64,000 nt of DNA from Camelus bactrianus (lineage: Eukaryota; Chordata; Mammalia; Artiodactyla; Camelidae): assembly GCF_048773025.1 (NCBI RefSeq), contig NW_027413959.1, positions 2,728,001 through 2,792,000 on the forward strand, given 5' to 3'. This document shows, piece after piece, positions 48,801 to 61,168 of the stretch (positions are counted from its first letter, which is position 1; every line of letters starts with the position of its first letter). The notes under the pieces are model-generated. The model did not search any database. It was given only the letters and a program-made list of their open reading frames with translations, and had not been told where the DNA came from. Made by a program: the position numbers and the translations under genes.

Positions 48801-49700
48801 GTTCCGTCTTCTGTTTGCAGCACCCGGGATCTCCTAGGAGCCCTTCGAGAGTCTTCCCCGAGTCCCTCCCTGTGCGGGCTGCCGGGGAAAGGAGGGGGTT
48901 GTGCTGGAATCGCAGGTAGAATCTAGTGCCTCCCCATGGACAGGGGAGGTAATTAGCGGACTTCCACCTGCCAGGGAACACCTGTGACACCAGGCAGCTA
49001 CGTGGAGGGCGGCCCCGAATCTCCCCCACACAGTCAACCGTGTTCCGGAATTCTGAGTGTGGGGAGGTTCCGTCTTCTGTCTGCAGCACCCGGGATCTCC
49101 TAGGACCCCTTCGAGTGTCTTCCCAGAGTCCCTCCCTGTGCGGGTTGCCGGGGAAAGGAGGGGGTTGTGCTGGAAACGCAGGTAGCATCCAGTGCCTCCC
49201 CATGGAAAGGGGAGGTAATTCGCGGACTTCCACCTGCCAGGGAACACCTGTGACACCAGGCAGCTGCGTGGAGGGCGGCCCTGAACCTCACCCACACAGT
49301 CACACGTGTTCCGGAATTCTGAGTGTGGGGAGGTTCCGTCTTCTGTCTGTAGCACCCGGGTTCTCCTAGGAGCCCTTCGAGTGTCTTCCCAGATTCCCTC
49401 CCTGTGCGGGCTGCCGGGGAAAGGCGGGGGTTGGGCTGGAAAAGCAGGTAGCATCTTGTGCCTCCCCATGGACAAGGGAGGTAATTAGCGGACTTCCCCC
49501 TGCCAGGGAACACCTGTGACACCAGGCAGCTGCGTGGAGGGCGGCCCCGAACCTCCCCCACACAGTCAGCCGTGTTCTGGAATTCTGAGGGTGGGGAGGT
49601 TCCGTCTTCTGTCTGCAGCACCCGGGATCTCCTAGGAGCCCTTCGAGAGTCTTCCCCGAGTCCCTCCCTTTGCGGGCTGCCGGGGAAAGGAGGGGGTTGT
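48420..49700. repeat. 3-monomer (798-bp) partial duplication
   Basis: The monomer with CTGTCTGTAGCACC at about 48,546 recurs at about 49,344, together with the subtype E monomer that follows and the GAGGGTGGGG monomer after that. All are 798 bases apart. The downstream copy has private changes such as CAGATTCCC near 49,391 and GTTCTGGAATTC near 49,574. Confidence 0.82.
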
Positions 49701-51650
49701 GCTGGAAACGCAGGTAGAATCTAGTGCCTCCCCATGGACAGGGGAGGTAATTAGCGGACTTCCACCTGCCAGGGAACACCTGTGACACCAGGCAGCTGCG
49801 TGGAGGGCGGCCCTGAACCTCACCCACACAGTCAAACGGGTTCCGGAATTCTGAGTGTGGGGAGGTTCCGTCTTCTGTCTGCAGCACCCGGGATCTCCTA
49901 GGAGCCATTCGAGTGTCTTCCCAGAGTCCCTCCCTGTGCGGGCTGCCGGGGAAAGGAGGGGGTTGTGCTGGAAACGCAGGTAGAATCTAGTGCCTCCCCA
50001 TGGACAGGGGAGGTAATTAGCGGACTTCCACCTGCCAGGGAACACCTGTGACACCAGGCAGCTGCGTGGAGGGCGGTCCCGAACCTCACCCACACAGTCA
50101 ACCGTGTTCCGGAATTCTGAGTGTGGGGAGGTTCCGTCTTCTGTCTGCAACACCCGGGATCTCCTAGGAGCCCTTCGAGAGTCTTCCCCGAGTCCCTCCC
50201 TGTGCGGGCTGCCGGGGAAAGGAGGGGGTTGTGCTGGAAACGCAGGTAGAATCTAGTGCCTCCCCATGGACAGGGGAGGTAATTAGCGGACTTCCACCTG
50301 CCAGGGAACACCTGTGACACCAGGCAGCTGCGTGGAGGGCGGCCCTGAACCTCACCCACACAGTCACACGTGTTCCGGAATTCTGAGTGTGGGGAGGTTC
50401 CGTCTTCTGTCTGCAGCACCCGGGATCTCCTAGGAGCCATTCGAGTGTCTTCCCAGAGTCCCTCCCTGTGCGGGCTGCCGGGGAAAGGAGGGGGTTGTGC
50501 TGGAAACGCAGGTAGCATCTAGTGCCTCCCCATGGACAGGGGAGGTAATTAGCGGACTTCCACCTGCCAGGGAACACCTGTGACACCAGGCAGCTGCGTG
50601 GAGGGCGGCCCCGAACCTCACACACACAGTCAACCGTGTTCCGGTATTCTGAGTGTGGGGAGGTTCCGTCTTCTGTCTGCAGCACCCGGGATCTCCTAGG
50701 AGCCATTCGAGTGTCTTCCCAGAGTCCCTCCCTGTGCGGGCTGCCGGGGAAAGGAGGGGGTTGTGCTGGAAACGCAGGTAGCATCTAGTTCCTCCCCATG
50801 GACAGGGGAGGTAATTAGCGGACTTCCACCTGCCAGGGAACACCTGTGACACCAGGTAGCTGCGTGGATGGCGGCCCCGAACCTCCCCCACACAGTCAAC
50901 CGTGTTCCGGAATTCTGAGTGTGGGGAGGTTCCGTCTTCTCTCTGCAGCACCCGGGATCTCCTAGGAGCCCTTCGAGTGTTTTCCCAGAGTCCCTCCCTG
51001 TGCGGGTTGCCGGGGAAAGGAGGGGGTTGTGCTGGAAACGCAGGTAGCATCTAGTGCCACCCCATGGACAGGGGAGGTAATTAGCGGACTTCCACCTGCC
51101 AGGGAACACCTGTGACACCAGGCAGCTGCGTGGAGGGCGGCCCTGAACGTCACCCACACAGTCACACGTGTTCCGGAATTCTGAGTGTGGGGAGGTTCCG
51201 TCTTCTGTCTGCAGCACCCGGGATCTCCTAGGAGCCATTCGAGTGTCTTCCCAGATTCCCTCCCTGTGCGGGCTGCCGGGGAAACGAGGGGGTTGTGCTG
51301 GAAACGCAGGTAGCATCTAGTGCCTCCCCATGGACAGGGGAGGTAATTAGCGGACTTCCACCTGCCAGGGAACACCTGTGACACCAGGCAGCTGCGTGGA
51401 GGGCGGCCGTGAAAATCACCCACACAGTCACACGTGTTCCGGAATTCTGAGTGTGGGGAGGTTCCGTCTTCTGTCTGCAGCACCCGGGATCTCCTAGGAG
51501 CCATTCGAGTGTCTTCCCAGAGTCCCTCCCTGTGCGGGCTGCCGGGGAAAGGAGGGGGTTGTGCTGGAAACGCAGGTAGCATCTAGTGCCTCCCCATGGA
51601 CAGGGGAGGTAATTAGCGGACTTCCACCTGCCAGGGAACACCTGTGACAC
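49700..51650. repeat. Mixed monomers between higher-order units
   Basis: These roughly seven monomers are mostly the GTCACACG and GTCAACCG forms found in the upstream part of the 13-monomer unit. The order resembles about 42.8-44 kb but without a constant exact offset. Private variants include GTCAAACGGG near 49,842, CTGCAACACC near 50,146, GGTATTCTG near 50,643 and GGCCGTGAAAATC near 51,405. Confidence 0.65.
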
Positions 51651-53600
51651 CAGGCAGCTGCGTGGAGGGCGGCCCCGAACCTCACCCACACAGTCAATCG
51701 TGTTCCGGAATTCTGAGTGTGGGGAGGTTCCGTCTTCTGTCTGCAGCACCCGGGATCTCCTAGGAGCCCTTCGAGTGTCTTACCAGAGTCCCACCCTGTG
51801 CGGGTTGCCGGGGAAAGGAGGGGGTTGTGCTGGAAACGCAGGAAGCATCTAGTGCCTCCCCATGGACAGGGGAGGTAATTAGCGGACTTCCACCTGCCAG
51901 GGAACACCTGTGACACCAGGCAGCTGCGTGGAGGGCGGCCCCGAACCTCCCCCACACAGTCAACCGTGTTCCGGAATTCTGAGTGTGGGGAGGTTCCGTC
52001 TTCTGTCTGCAGCACCCGGGATCTCTTAGGAGCCCTTCGAGTGTCTTCCCAGAGTCCCTCCCTGTGCGGGTTGCCGGGGAAAGGAGGGGGTTGTGCTGGA
52101 AACGCAGGTAGCATCTAGTGCCTCCCCATGGACAGGGGAGGTAATTAGCGGACTTCCACCTGCCAGGGAACACCTGTGACACAAGGCAGCTGCGTGGAGT
52201 GCGGCCCCGAACCTCCCCCACACAGTCAACCGTGTTCCGGAATTCTGAGTGTGGGGAGGTTCCGTTTTCTGTCTGCAGCACCCGGGATCTCCTAGGCGCC
52301 ATTCGAGTGTCTTCCCAGAGTCCCTCCCTGTGCGGGCTGCCGGGGAAAGGAGGGGGTTGTGCTGGAAACGCAGGTAGCATCTAGTGCCTCCCCATGGACA
52401 GGGGAGGTAATTAGCGGACTTCCACCTGCCAGGGAACACCTGTGACACAAGGCAGCTTCGTGGAGGGCGGCCCCGAAACTCACCCACACAGTCAACCGTG
52501 TTCCGGATTTCTGAGTGTGGGGAGGTTCCGTCTTCTGTCTGCAGCACCCGGGATCTCCTAGGAGCCCTTCGAGTGTCTTCCCAGAGTCCCTCCCTGTGCG
52601 GGTTGCCGGGGAAAGGAGGGGGTTGTGCTGGAAACGCAGGTAGCATCTAGTGTCTCCCCATGGACAGGGGAGGAATTTAGCGGACTTCCCCCTGCCAGGG
52701 AACACCTGTGACACCAGGCAGCTGCGTGGAGGGCGGCCCCGAACCTCCCCCACACAGTCAGCCGTGTTCCGGAATTCTGAGGTTTGGGAGGTTCCGTCTT
52801 CTGTCTGCAGCACCCGGGATCTCCTAGGAGCCATTCGAGTGTCTTCCCAGAGTCCCTCCCTGTGCGGGCTGCCGGGGAAAGGAGGGGGTTGTGCTGGAAA
52901 CGCAGGTAGCATCTAGTGCCTCCCCATGGACAGGGGAGGTAATTAGCGGACTTCCACCTGTCAGGGAACACCTGTGACACCAGGCAGCTGCGTGGAGGGC
53001 GACCCCGAACCTCCCCCACACAGTCAACCGTGTTCCGGAATTCTGAGTGTGGGGAGGTTCCGTCATCTGTCTGCAGCACCCGGGATCTCCTAGGAGCCCT
53101 TCGAGTGTCTTCCCAGAGTCCCTCCCTGTGCGGGTTGCCGGGGAAAGGAGGGGGTTGTGCTGGAATCGCAGGTAGCATCCAGTGCCTCCCCATGGAAAGG
53201 GGAGGTAATTAGCGGACTTCCACCTGCCAGGGAACACCTGTGACACCAGGCAGCTGCGTGGAGGGCGGCCCTGAACCTCACCCACACAGTCACACGTGTT
53301 CCGGAATTCTGAGTGTGGGGAGGTTCCGTCTTCTGTCTGTAGCACCCGGGTTCTCCTAGGAGCCCTTCGAGTGTCTTCCCAGAGTCCCTCCCTGTGCGGG
53401 CTGCCGGGGAAAGGCGGGGGTTGGCCTGGAAAAGCAGGTAGCATCTTGTGCCTCCCCATGGACAAGGGAGGTAATTAGCGGACTTCCCCCTGCCAGGGAA
53501 CACCTGTGACACCAGGCAGCTGCGTGGAGGGCGGCCCCGAACCTCCCCCACACAGTCAGCCGTGTTCCGGAATTCTAAGGGTGGGGAGGTTCCGTCTTCT
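51650..53600. repeat. Fourth relative of the 13-monomer unit (partial)
   Basis: The same monomer order as 46.8-48.8 kb returns 4,788 bases (18 monomers) downstream: GTCTTACCAGAGTCCCACC, a CTCTTAGG monomer, GGCGCC, GGATTTCTG with TGTCTCCCC and GGAATTTAG, GAGGTTTGGGAGG, GTCATCTG with GGAATCGCAGG, TCTGTAGCACC and subtype E. The change TTGGCCTGG near 53,424 replaces the G3 run and links this copy to 55,286 and 59,008. Confidence 0.8.
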
Positions 53601-53949
53601 GTCTGCAGCACCCGGGATCTCCTAGGAGCCCTTCGAGAGTCTTTCCCGAGTCCCTCCCTGTGCGGGCTCCCGGGGAAAGGAGTGGGTTGTGCTGGAATCG
53701 CAGGTAGAATCTAGTGCCTCCCCATGGACGGGGGAGGTAATTAGCGGACTTCCACCTGCCAGGGAACACCTGTGACACCAGGCAGCTGCGTGGAGGGCGG
53801 CCCTGAACCTCACCCACACAGTCACACGTGTTCCGGAATTCTGAGTGTGGGGAGGTTCCGTCTTCTGTCTGCAGCACCCGGGATCTCCTAGGAGCCATTC
53901 GAGTGTCTTCCCAGAGTCCCTCCCTGTGCGGGCTGCCGGGGAAAGGAGG

Positions 53950-55340
53950 GGGTTGTGCTGGAAACGCAGGTAGCATCTAGTGCCTCCCCATGGACAGGGG
54001 AGGTAATTAGCGGACTTCCACCTGCCAGGGAACACCTGTGACACCAGGCAGCTGCGTGGAGGGCGGCCCCGAACCTCACCCACACAGTCAACCGTGTTCC
54101 GGAATTCTGAGTGTGGGGAGGTTCCGTCTTCTGTCTGCAGCACCCGGGATCTCCTAGGAGCCCTTCGAGTGTCTTCCCAGAGTCCCTCCCTGTGCGGGTT
54201 GCCGGGGAAAGGAGGGGGTTGTGCTGGAAACGCAGGTAGCATCTAGTGTCTCCCCATGGACAGGGGAGGAATTTAGCGGACTTCCCCCTGCCAGGGAACA
54301 CCTGTGACACCAGGCAGCTGCGTGGAGGGCGGCCCCGAACCTCCCCCACACAGTCAGCCGTGTTCCGGAATTCTGAGGTTTGGGAGGTTCCGTCTTCTGT
54401 CTGCAGCACCCGAGATCTCCTAGGAGCCATTCGAGTGTCTTCCCAGAGTCCCTCCCTGTGCGGGCTGCCGGGGAAAGGAGGGGGTTGTGCTGGAAACGCA
54501 GGTAGCATCTAGTGCCTCCCCATGGACAGGGGAGGTAATTAGCGGACTTCCACCTGTCAGGGAACACCTGTGACACCAGGCAGCTGCGTGGAGGGCGACC
54601 CCGAACCTCCCCCACACAGTCAACCGTGTTCCGGAATTCTGAGTGTGGGGAGGTTCCGTCATCTGTCTGCAGCACCCGGGATCTCCTAGGAGCCCTTCGA
54701 GTGTCTTCCCAGAGTCCCTCCCTGTGCGGGTTGCCGGGGAAAGGAGGGGGTTGTGCTGGAATCGCAGGTAGCATCCAGTGCCTCCCCATGGAAAGGGGAG
54801 GTAATTAGCGGACTTCCACCTGCCAGGGAACACCTGTGACACCAGGCAGCTGCGTGGAGGGCGGCCCTGAACCTCCCCCACACAGTCAACCGTGTTCCGG
54901 AATTCTGAGTGTGGGGAGGTTCCGTCATCTGTCTGCAGCACCCGGGATCTCCTAGGAGCCCTTCGAGTGTCTTCCCAGAGTCCCTCCCTGTGCGGGTTGC
55001 CGGGGAAAGGAGGGGGTTGTGCTGGAATCGCAGGTAGCATCCAGTGCCTCCCCATGGAAAGGGGAGGTAATTAGCGGACTTCCACCTGCCAGGGAACACC
55101 TGTGACACCAGGCAGCTGCGTGGAGGGCGGCCCTGAACCTCACCCACACAGTCACACGTGTTCCGGAATTCTGAGTGTGGGGAGGTTCCGTCTTCTGTCT
55201 GTAGCACCCGGGTTCTCCTAGGAGCCCTTCGAGTGTCTTCCCAGAGTCCCTCCCTGTGCGGGCTGCCGGGGAAAGGCGGGGGTTGGCCTGGAAAAGCAGG
55301 TAGCATCTTGTGCCTCCCCATGGACAAGGGAGGTAATTAG
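53950..55340. repeat. 6-monomer and 1-monomer duplications with a recombinant monomer
   Basis: The GGAATTTAGCGG, GAGGTTTGGGAGG and GTCATCTG monomers of about 52.65-53.2 kb recur 1,596 bases downstream at about 54.25-54.8 kb. The GTCATCTG with GGAATCGCAGG and ATCCAGTGCC segment is then repeated once more at a single-monomer spacing (about 54,660 and 54,926; the GGAAAGGGG variants at about 54,790 and 55,056). The extra copy starts in a mosaic monomer near 54,862, described among the findings. Confidence 0.88.
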
Positions 55341-57387
55341 CGGACTTCCCCCTGCCAGGGAACACCTGTGACACCAGGCAGCTGCGTGGAGGGCGGCCCC
55401 GAACCTCCCCCACACAGTCAGCCGTGTTGAGGAATTCTGAGTGTGGGGAGGTTCCGTCTTCTGTCTGCAGCACCCGGGATCTCCTAGGAGCCCTTCGAAT
55501 GTCTTCCCCGAATCCCTCCCACTGCGGGCTGCCGGGGAAAGACGGGGGTTGGGCTGGAAACTCAGGTAGCATCTAGTGCCTCCCCATGGACAGGGGAGGT
55601 AATTAGCGGACTTCCCCCTGCCAGGGAACACCTGTGACACCAGGCAGCTGCGTGGAGGGCGGCACCGAACCTCCCCCACACAGTCAGCCGTGTTCCGGAA
55701 TTCTGAGTGTGGGGAAGTTCCGTCTTATGTCTGCAGCACCCGGGTTCACCTAGGAGCCCTTCGAGGGTCTTCCCCCAGTCCCTCACTGTGCGGGCTGCCG
55801 GGGAATGGCGGAGGTTGGGCTGGAAAAGCAGGTAGAATCTTGTGCCTCCCCATGGACAAGGGAGGTAATTAGCGAACTTCCCCCTGCCAGGGAACACCTG
55901 TGTCCCCAGGGTGCTGCGTGGAGGGCGGCCCCGAACCTCCCCCACACAGTCAACCGTGTTCCGGAATTCTGAGTGTGGGGAGGTTCCGTCTTCTGTCTGC
56001 AGCACCCGGGATCTCCTAGGAGCCCTTCGAGAGTCTTCCCCTAGTCCATCCCAGTGCGGGCTGCCGGGGAAAGGCGGGGGTTGGGCTGGAAACGCAGGTA
56101 GCATCTAGTGCCTCCCCATGGACAGGGGAGGTAATTAGCGGACTTCCCTCTGCCAGGGAACACCTGTGACACCAGGCAGCTTCGTGGAGGGCGGCCCCGA
56201 ACCTCCCCCACATAGTCAACCATGTTCCGGTATTCTGAGTGTGGGGAGGTTCCGTCTTATGTCTGCAGCACCCGGGATCTCCTAGGAGCCCTTCGAGAGT
56301 CTTCCCAGAGTCCCTCCCAGTGCGGGCAGCCGGGGAACTGCGGGGGTTGTGCTGGAAACTCAGGTAGCATCTAGTGCCTCCCCATGGACAGGGGAGGTAA
56401 TTAGCGGTGTTCCCCCTGCCAGGGAACACCTGTGACACCAGTCAGCTGCGTGGACGGCGGCCCCGAACCTCGACCACACAGTCAGCCGTGTTCCGGAATT
56501 CTGAGTGTGGGGAGGTTCCGTCTTCTGTCTGCAGCACCCGGGATCTCCTAGGAGCCATTCGAGAGTCTTCCCCGAGTCCCTCCCAGTGCGGGCAGTCAGG
56601 GAAAGGCGGGGTTGGGGCTGGAAAAGCAGGTAGCATCTAGTGCCTCCCCATGGACAAGGGAGGTAATTAGCGGACTTCCCCCTGCCAGGGAACACCTGTG
56701 ACACCAGGCAGCTGCGTGGAGGTCGGCCCCGAACCTCCCCCACACAGTCAACCGTGTTCCGGAATTCTGAGTGTGGGGAGGTTCCGTCTTCTGTCTGCAG
56801 CACCCGGGATCACCTAGGAGCCCTTCGAGTGTCTTCCCAGAGTCCCTCCCTGTGCGGGGTGCCGGGGAAAGGAGGGGGTTGTGCTGGAAACGCAGGTAGC
56901 ATCTAGTGCCTCCCCATGGACAGGGGAGGTAATTAGCGGACTTCCACCTGCCAGGGAACACCTGTGACACAAGGCATCTGCGTGGAGGGCGGCCCCTAAC
57001 CTCCCCCACACAGTCATCCGTGTTCCGGAATTCTGAGTGTGGGGAGGTTCCGTCTTCTGTCTGCAGCACCCGGGTTCTCCTAGGACCCTTTCGAGTGTCT
57101 TCCCCCAGTCCCTCACTGTGCGGGCTGCCGCGGAAAGGCGGGGGTTGGGCTGGAAAAGCAGGTATCATCTTGTGCCTCCCCATGGACAAGGGAGGTAATT
57201 AGCGGACTTCCACCTGCCAGGGAACACCTGTGACACCAGGCAGCTGCGTGGAGAGCGGCCCCGAACCTACCCCACACAGTCAGCCGTGTTCAGGTATTCT
57301 GAGTGTGGGGAGGTTCCGTCTTCTGTCTGCAGCACCCGGGATCTCCTAGGAGCCCTTCGAGTGTCTTCCCCGAATCCCTCCCACTGC

Positions 57388-57415
57388 GGGCTGCCGGGGA
57401 AAGGCGGGGGTTGGG
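57388..57415 (+). other. G-quadruplex motif in the diverged stretch (example)
   Basis: Runs of G at 57388-57390, 57396-57399, 57406-57410 and 57413-57415 are separated by loops of 5, 6 and 2 bases, meeting the G3+N1-7 rule. Comparable motifs occur near 55.5, 56.1, 57.65, 57.93 and 58.45 kb, so this stretch has the highest density in the window. Confidence 0.72.
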
Positions 57416-57715
57416 CTGGAAAATTAGGTAGCATCTAGTGCCTCCCCATGGACAGGGGAGGTAATTAGCGGACTTCCCCCTGTCAGGGAACACCTGTGAC
57501 ACCAGGCAGCTGCGTGGAGTGCGGCCCCGAACCTCCCCCACACAGTCAGCCGTGTTCAGGATTTCTGAGTGTGGGGAGGTTCCGTCTTCTGTCTGCAGCA
57601 CCCGGGATCTCCTAGGAGCCCTTCGAGTGTCTTCCCCGAATCCCTCCCACTGCGGGCTGCCGGGGAAAGGCGGGGGTTGGGCTGGAAACTCAGGTAGCAT
57701 CTAGTGCCTCCCCAT

Positions 57716-57979
57716 GGACAGGGGAGGTAATTAGCGGACTTCCCCCTGCCAGGGAACACCTGTGACACCAGGCAGCTACGTGGAGGGCGGCCCCGAACCT
57801 CCCCCACACTCAGCCGTGTTCCGGAATTCTGAGTGTGGGGAGGTTCCGTCTTCTGTCTGCAGCACCCGGGTTCTCCTAGGAGCCTTTCGAGTGTCTTCCA
57901 CCAGTCCCTCACTGTGCGGGCTGCCAGGGAAAGGCGGGGGCTGGGCTGGAAAAGCAGGTAGCATCTTGTGCCTCCCCGT
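57716..57979. repeat. 264-bp monomer with a 2-base deletion
   Basis: The sequence reads CCCACACTCAGCCG near 57,805 where others read CCCACACAGTCAGCCG. Two bases are lost. The monomer is subtype E, with AAAAGCAGG and a GTGGACAAGG junction in place of the usual ATGGAC. Confidence 0.93.
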
Positions 57980-58879
57980 GGACAAGGGAGGTAATTAGCG
58001 GACTTCCCCCTGCCAGGGAACACCTGTGACACCAGGCAGCTGCGTGGAGGGCGGCCCCGAACCTCCCCCACACAGTCAGCCGTGTTCCGGAATTCTGAGT
58101 GTGGGTAGGTTCCGTCTTCTGTCTGCAGCACCCGGGATCTCCTAGGAGCCCTTCGAGTGTCTTCCCCGAATCCCTCCCACTGCCGGCTGCCGGGGAAAAG
58201 CGGGGGTTGGGCTGGAAACTCAGGTAGCATCTAGTGCCTCCCCATGGACAGGGGAGGTAAATAGCGGACTTCCCCCTGCCAGGGAACACCTGTGACACCA
58301 GGCAGCTGCGTGGAGGGCGGCCCCGAACCTCCCCCACACAGTCAGCCGTGTTCCGGAATTCTGAGTGTGGGGAGTTTCCGTCTTATGTCTGCAGCACCCG
58401 GGTTCACCTAGGAGCCCTTCGAGTGTCTTCCCGCAGTCCCTCACTTTGCGGGCTGCCGGGGAAAGGAGGGGGTTGGGCTGGAAAAGCAGGTAGCATCTAG
58501 TGCCTCCCCATGGACAGGGGAGGTAATTAGCGGACTTCCCCCTGCCAGGGAACACCTGTGACACCAGGCAGCTGCGTGGAGGGTGGCCCCGAACCTCCCC
58601 CACACAGTCAACCGTGTTCCGGAATTCTGAGTGTGGGGAGGTTCCGTCTTCTGTCTGCAGCACCCGGGATCTCCTAGGAGCCCTTCGAGTGTCTTCCCAG
58701 AGTCCCTCCCTGTGCGGGCTGCCAGGGAAATGAGGGGGTTGTGCTGGAAACGCAGGTAGCATCTAGTGCCTCCCCATGGACAGTGGAGGTAATTAGCGGA
58801 CTTCCACCTGCCAGGGAACACCTGTGACACAAGGCAGCTGCGTAAAGGGCGGACCCGAACCTCCCCCACACAGTCATCC

Positions 58880-59560
58880 GTGTTCCGGAATTCTGAGTGT
58901 GGGGAGGTTCCGTCTTCTGTCTGCAGCACCCGGGTCCTCCTAGGAGCCTTTCGAGTGTCTTCCCCCAGTCCGTCCCTGTGCGGGCTGCCGGGGAAAGGCG
59001 GGGGTTGGCCTGGAAAAGCAGGTAGCATCTTGTGCCTCCCCATGGACAAGGGAGGTAATTAGCGGACTTCCCCCTGCCAGGGAACACCTGTGACACCAGG
59101 CAGCTGCGTGGAGGGCGGCCCCGAACCTCCCCCACACAGTCAGCCGTGTTCCGGAATTCTAAGGGTGGGGAGGTTCCGTCTTCTGTCTGCAGCACCCGGG
59201 ATCTCCTAGGAGCCCTTCGAGAGTCTTCCCCGAGTCCCTCCCTGTGCGGGCTCCCGGGGAAAGGAGTGGGTTGTGCTGGAATCGCAGGTAGAATCTAGTG
59301 CCTCCCCATGGACGGGGGAGGTAATTAGCGGACTTCCACCTGCCAGGGAACACCTGTGACACCAGGCAGCTGCGTGGAGGGCGGCCCTGAACCTCACCCA
59401 CACAGTCACACGTGTTCCGGAATTCTGAGTGTGGGGAGGTTCCGTCTTCTGTCTGCAGCACCCGGGATCTCCTAGGAGCCATTCGAGTGTCTTCCCAGAG
59501 TCCCTCCCTGTGCGGGCTGCCGGGGAAAGGAGGGGGTTGTGCTGGAAACGCAGGTAGCAT
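58880..59560. repeat. Segment matching 53.30-53.98 kb at a 5,584-base offset
   Basis: The TTGGCCTGG subtype E monomer, the AATTCTAAGGGTGGGG monomer (about 53,572 and 59,156), the CTCCCGGGG with AGGAGTGGG variant, GGACGGGGGAGG and the GTCACACG monomer appear in the same order as 5,584 bases upstream (21 monomers less a 2-base deletion). The diverged stretch lies between the two matches, so it appears to be bracketed by copies of one segment. Confidence 0.85.
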
Positions 59561-60373
59561 CTAGTGCCTCCCCATGGACAGGGGAGGTAATTAGCGGACT
59601 TCCACCTGCCAGGGAACACCTGTGACACCAGGCAGCTGCGTGGAGGGCGGCCCCGAACCTCACCCACACAGTCAACCGTGTTCCGGAATTCTGAGTGTGG
59701 GGAGGTTCCGTCTTCTGTCTGCAGCACCCGGGTTCTCCTAGGAGCCCTTCGAGTGTCTTCCCAGAGTCCCTCCCTGTGCGGGCTGCCGGGGAAAGGCGGG
59801 GGTTGGGCTGGAAACGCAGGTAGCATCCAGTGCCTCCCCATGGACTGGGGAGGTAATTCGCGGACTTCCACCTGCCAGGGAACACCTGTGACACCAGGCA
59901 GCTGCGTGGAGGGCGGCCCTGAACCTCACCCACACAGTCACACGTGTACCGGAATTCTGAGTGTGGGGAGGTTCCGTCTTCTGTCTGCAGCACCCGGGTT
60001 CTCCTAGGAGCCCTTCGAGTGTCTTCCCAGAGTCCCTCCCTGTGCGGGCTGCCGGGGAAAGGCGGGGGTTGGGCTGGAAAAGCAGGTAGCATCTTGTGCC
60101 TCCCCATGGACAAGGGAGGTAATTATCGGACTTCCCCCTGCCAGGGAACACCTGTGACACCAGGCAGCTGCGTGGAGGGCGGCCCCGAAACTCCCCCACA
60201 CAGTCAGCCGTGTTCCGGAATTCTGAGTGTGCGGAGGTTCCGTCTTCTGTCTGCAGCACCCGGGATCTCCTAGGAGCCCTTCGAGAGTCTTCCCCGAGTC
60301 CCTCCCTGTGCGGGCTGCCGGGGAAAGGAGGGGGTTGTGCTGGAAACGCAGGTAGCATCTAGTGCCTCCCCAT

Positions 60374-60638
60374 GGACAGGGGAGGTAATTAGCGGACTTC
60401 CACCTGCCAGGGAACACCTGTGACACCAGGCAGCTGCGTGGAGGGCGGCCTGAACCTCACCCACACAGTCATCCGTGTTCCGGAATTCTGAGTGTGGGGA
60501 GGTTCCGTCTTCTGTCTGCAGCACCCGGGATCTCCTAGGAGCCATTCGAGTGTCTTCCCAGAGTCCCTCCCTGTGCGGGCTGCCGGGTAAAGGAGGGGGT
60601 TGTGCTGGAAACGCAGGTAGCATCTAGTTCCTCCCCAT
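60374..60638. repeat. 265-bp monomer with a 1-base deletion
   Basis: It reads GGCGGCCTGAACC where others read GGCGGCCCTGAACC, losing one C near 60,450. The change is unique in the window. Confidence 0.94.
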
Positions 60639-60904
60639 GGACAGGGGAGGTAATTAGCGGACTTCCACCTGCCAGGGAACACCTGTGACACCAGGCAGCT
60701 GCGTGGAGGGCGGCCCCGAACCTCACCCACACAGTCAACCGTGTTCCGGAATTCTGAGTGTGGGGAGGTTCCGTCTTCTGTCTGCAGCACCCGGGATCTC
60801 CTAGGAGCCCTTCGAGTGTCTTCCCAGAGTCCCTCCCTGTGCGGGCTGCCGGGGAAAGGCGGGGGTTGGGCTGGAAAAGGAGGTAGCATCTTGTGCCTCC
60901 CCAT

Positions 60905-61168
60905 GGACAAGGGAGGTATTTAGCGGACTTCCCCCTGCCAGGGAACACCTGTGACACCAGGCAGCTGCGTGGAGGGCGGCCCCGAACCTCCCCCACACAG
61001 TCAGCCGTGTTCCGGAATTCTGAGGGTTGGGAGGTTCCGTCTTCTGTCTGCAGCACCCGGGATCTCCTAGGAGCCATTCGAGTGTCTTCCCAGAGTCCCT
61101 CTGTGGGGGTTGCCGGGGAAAGGAGGGGGTTGTGCTGGAAACGCAGGTAGCATCTAGTGCCTCCCCAT
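60905..61168. repeat. 264-bp monomer with a 2-base deletion
   Basis: Near 61,100 the usual GTCCCTCCCTGTGCGGG reads GTCCCTCTGTGGGGG, a loss of two bases plus a substitution. Because 266 is not a multiple of three, this shift also happens to lengthen two minus-strand open frames here to about 300 codons. Confidence 0.93.

Larger units (their letters stand above)
55340..58880. repeat. Most diverged stretch of the array
   Basis: Monomers here carry many changes rare elsewhere: CGAATCCCTCCCACTGCGGG (about 55,510, 57,371, 57,638 and 58,168), GTCTTATGTCTGC, AACTCAGGTAGC, GTGTTGAGG, GTGTTCAGG, GTCCCCAGGGTGC near 55,904 and GGCAGCCGGGG near 56,325. Most are subtype E-like. Two GTCATCCG monomers near 57,015 and 58,875 look like ordinary copies set into this background. 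It could be an older part of the array that has escaped homogenisation, or DNA moved in from another locus. Confidence 0.78.
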
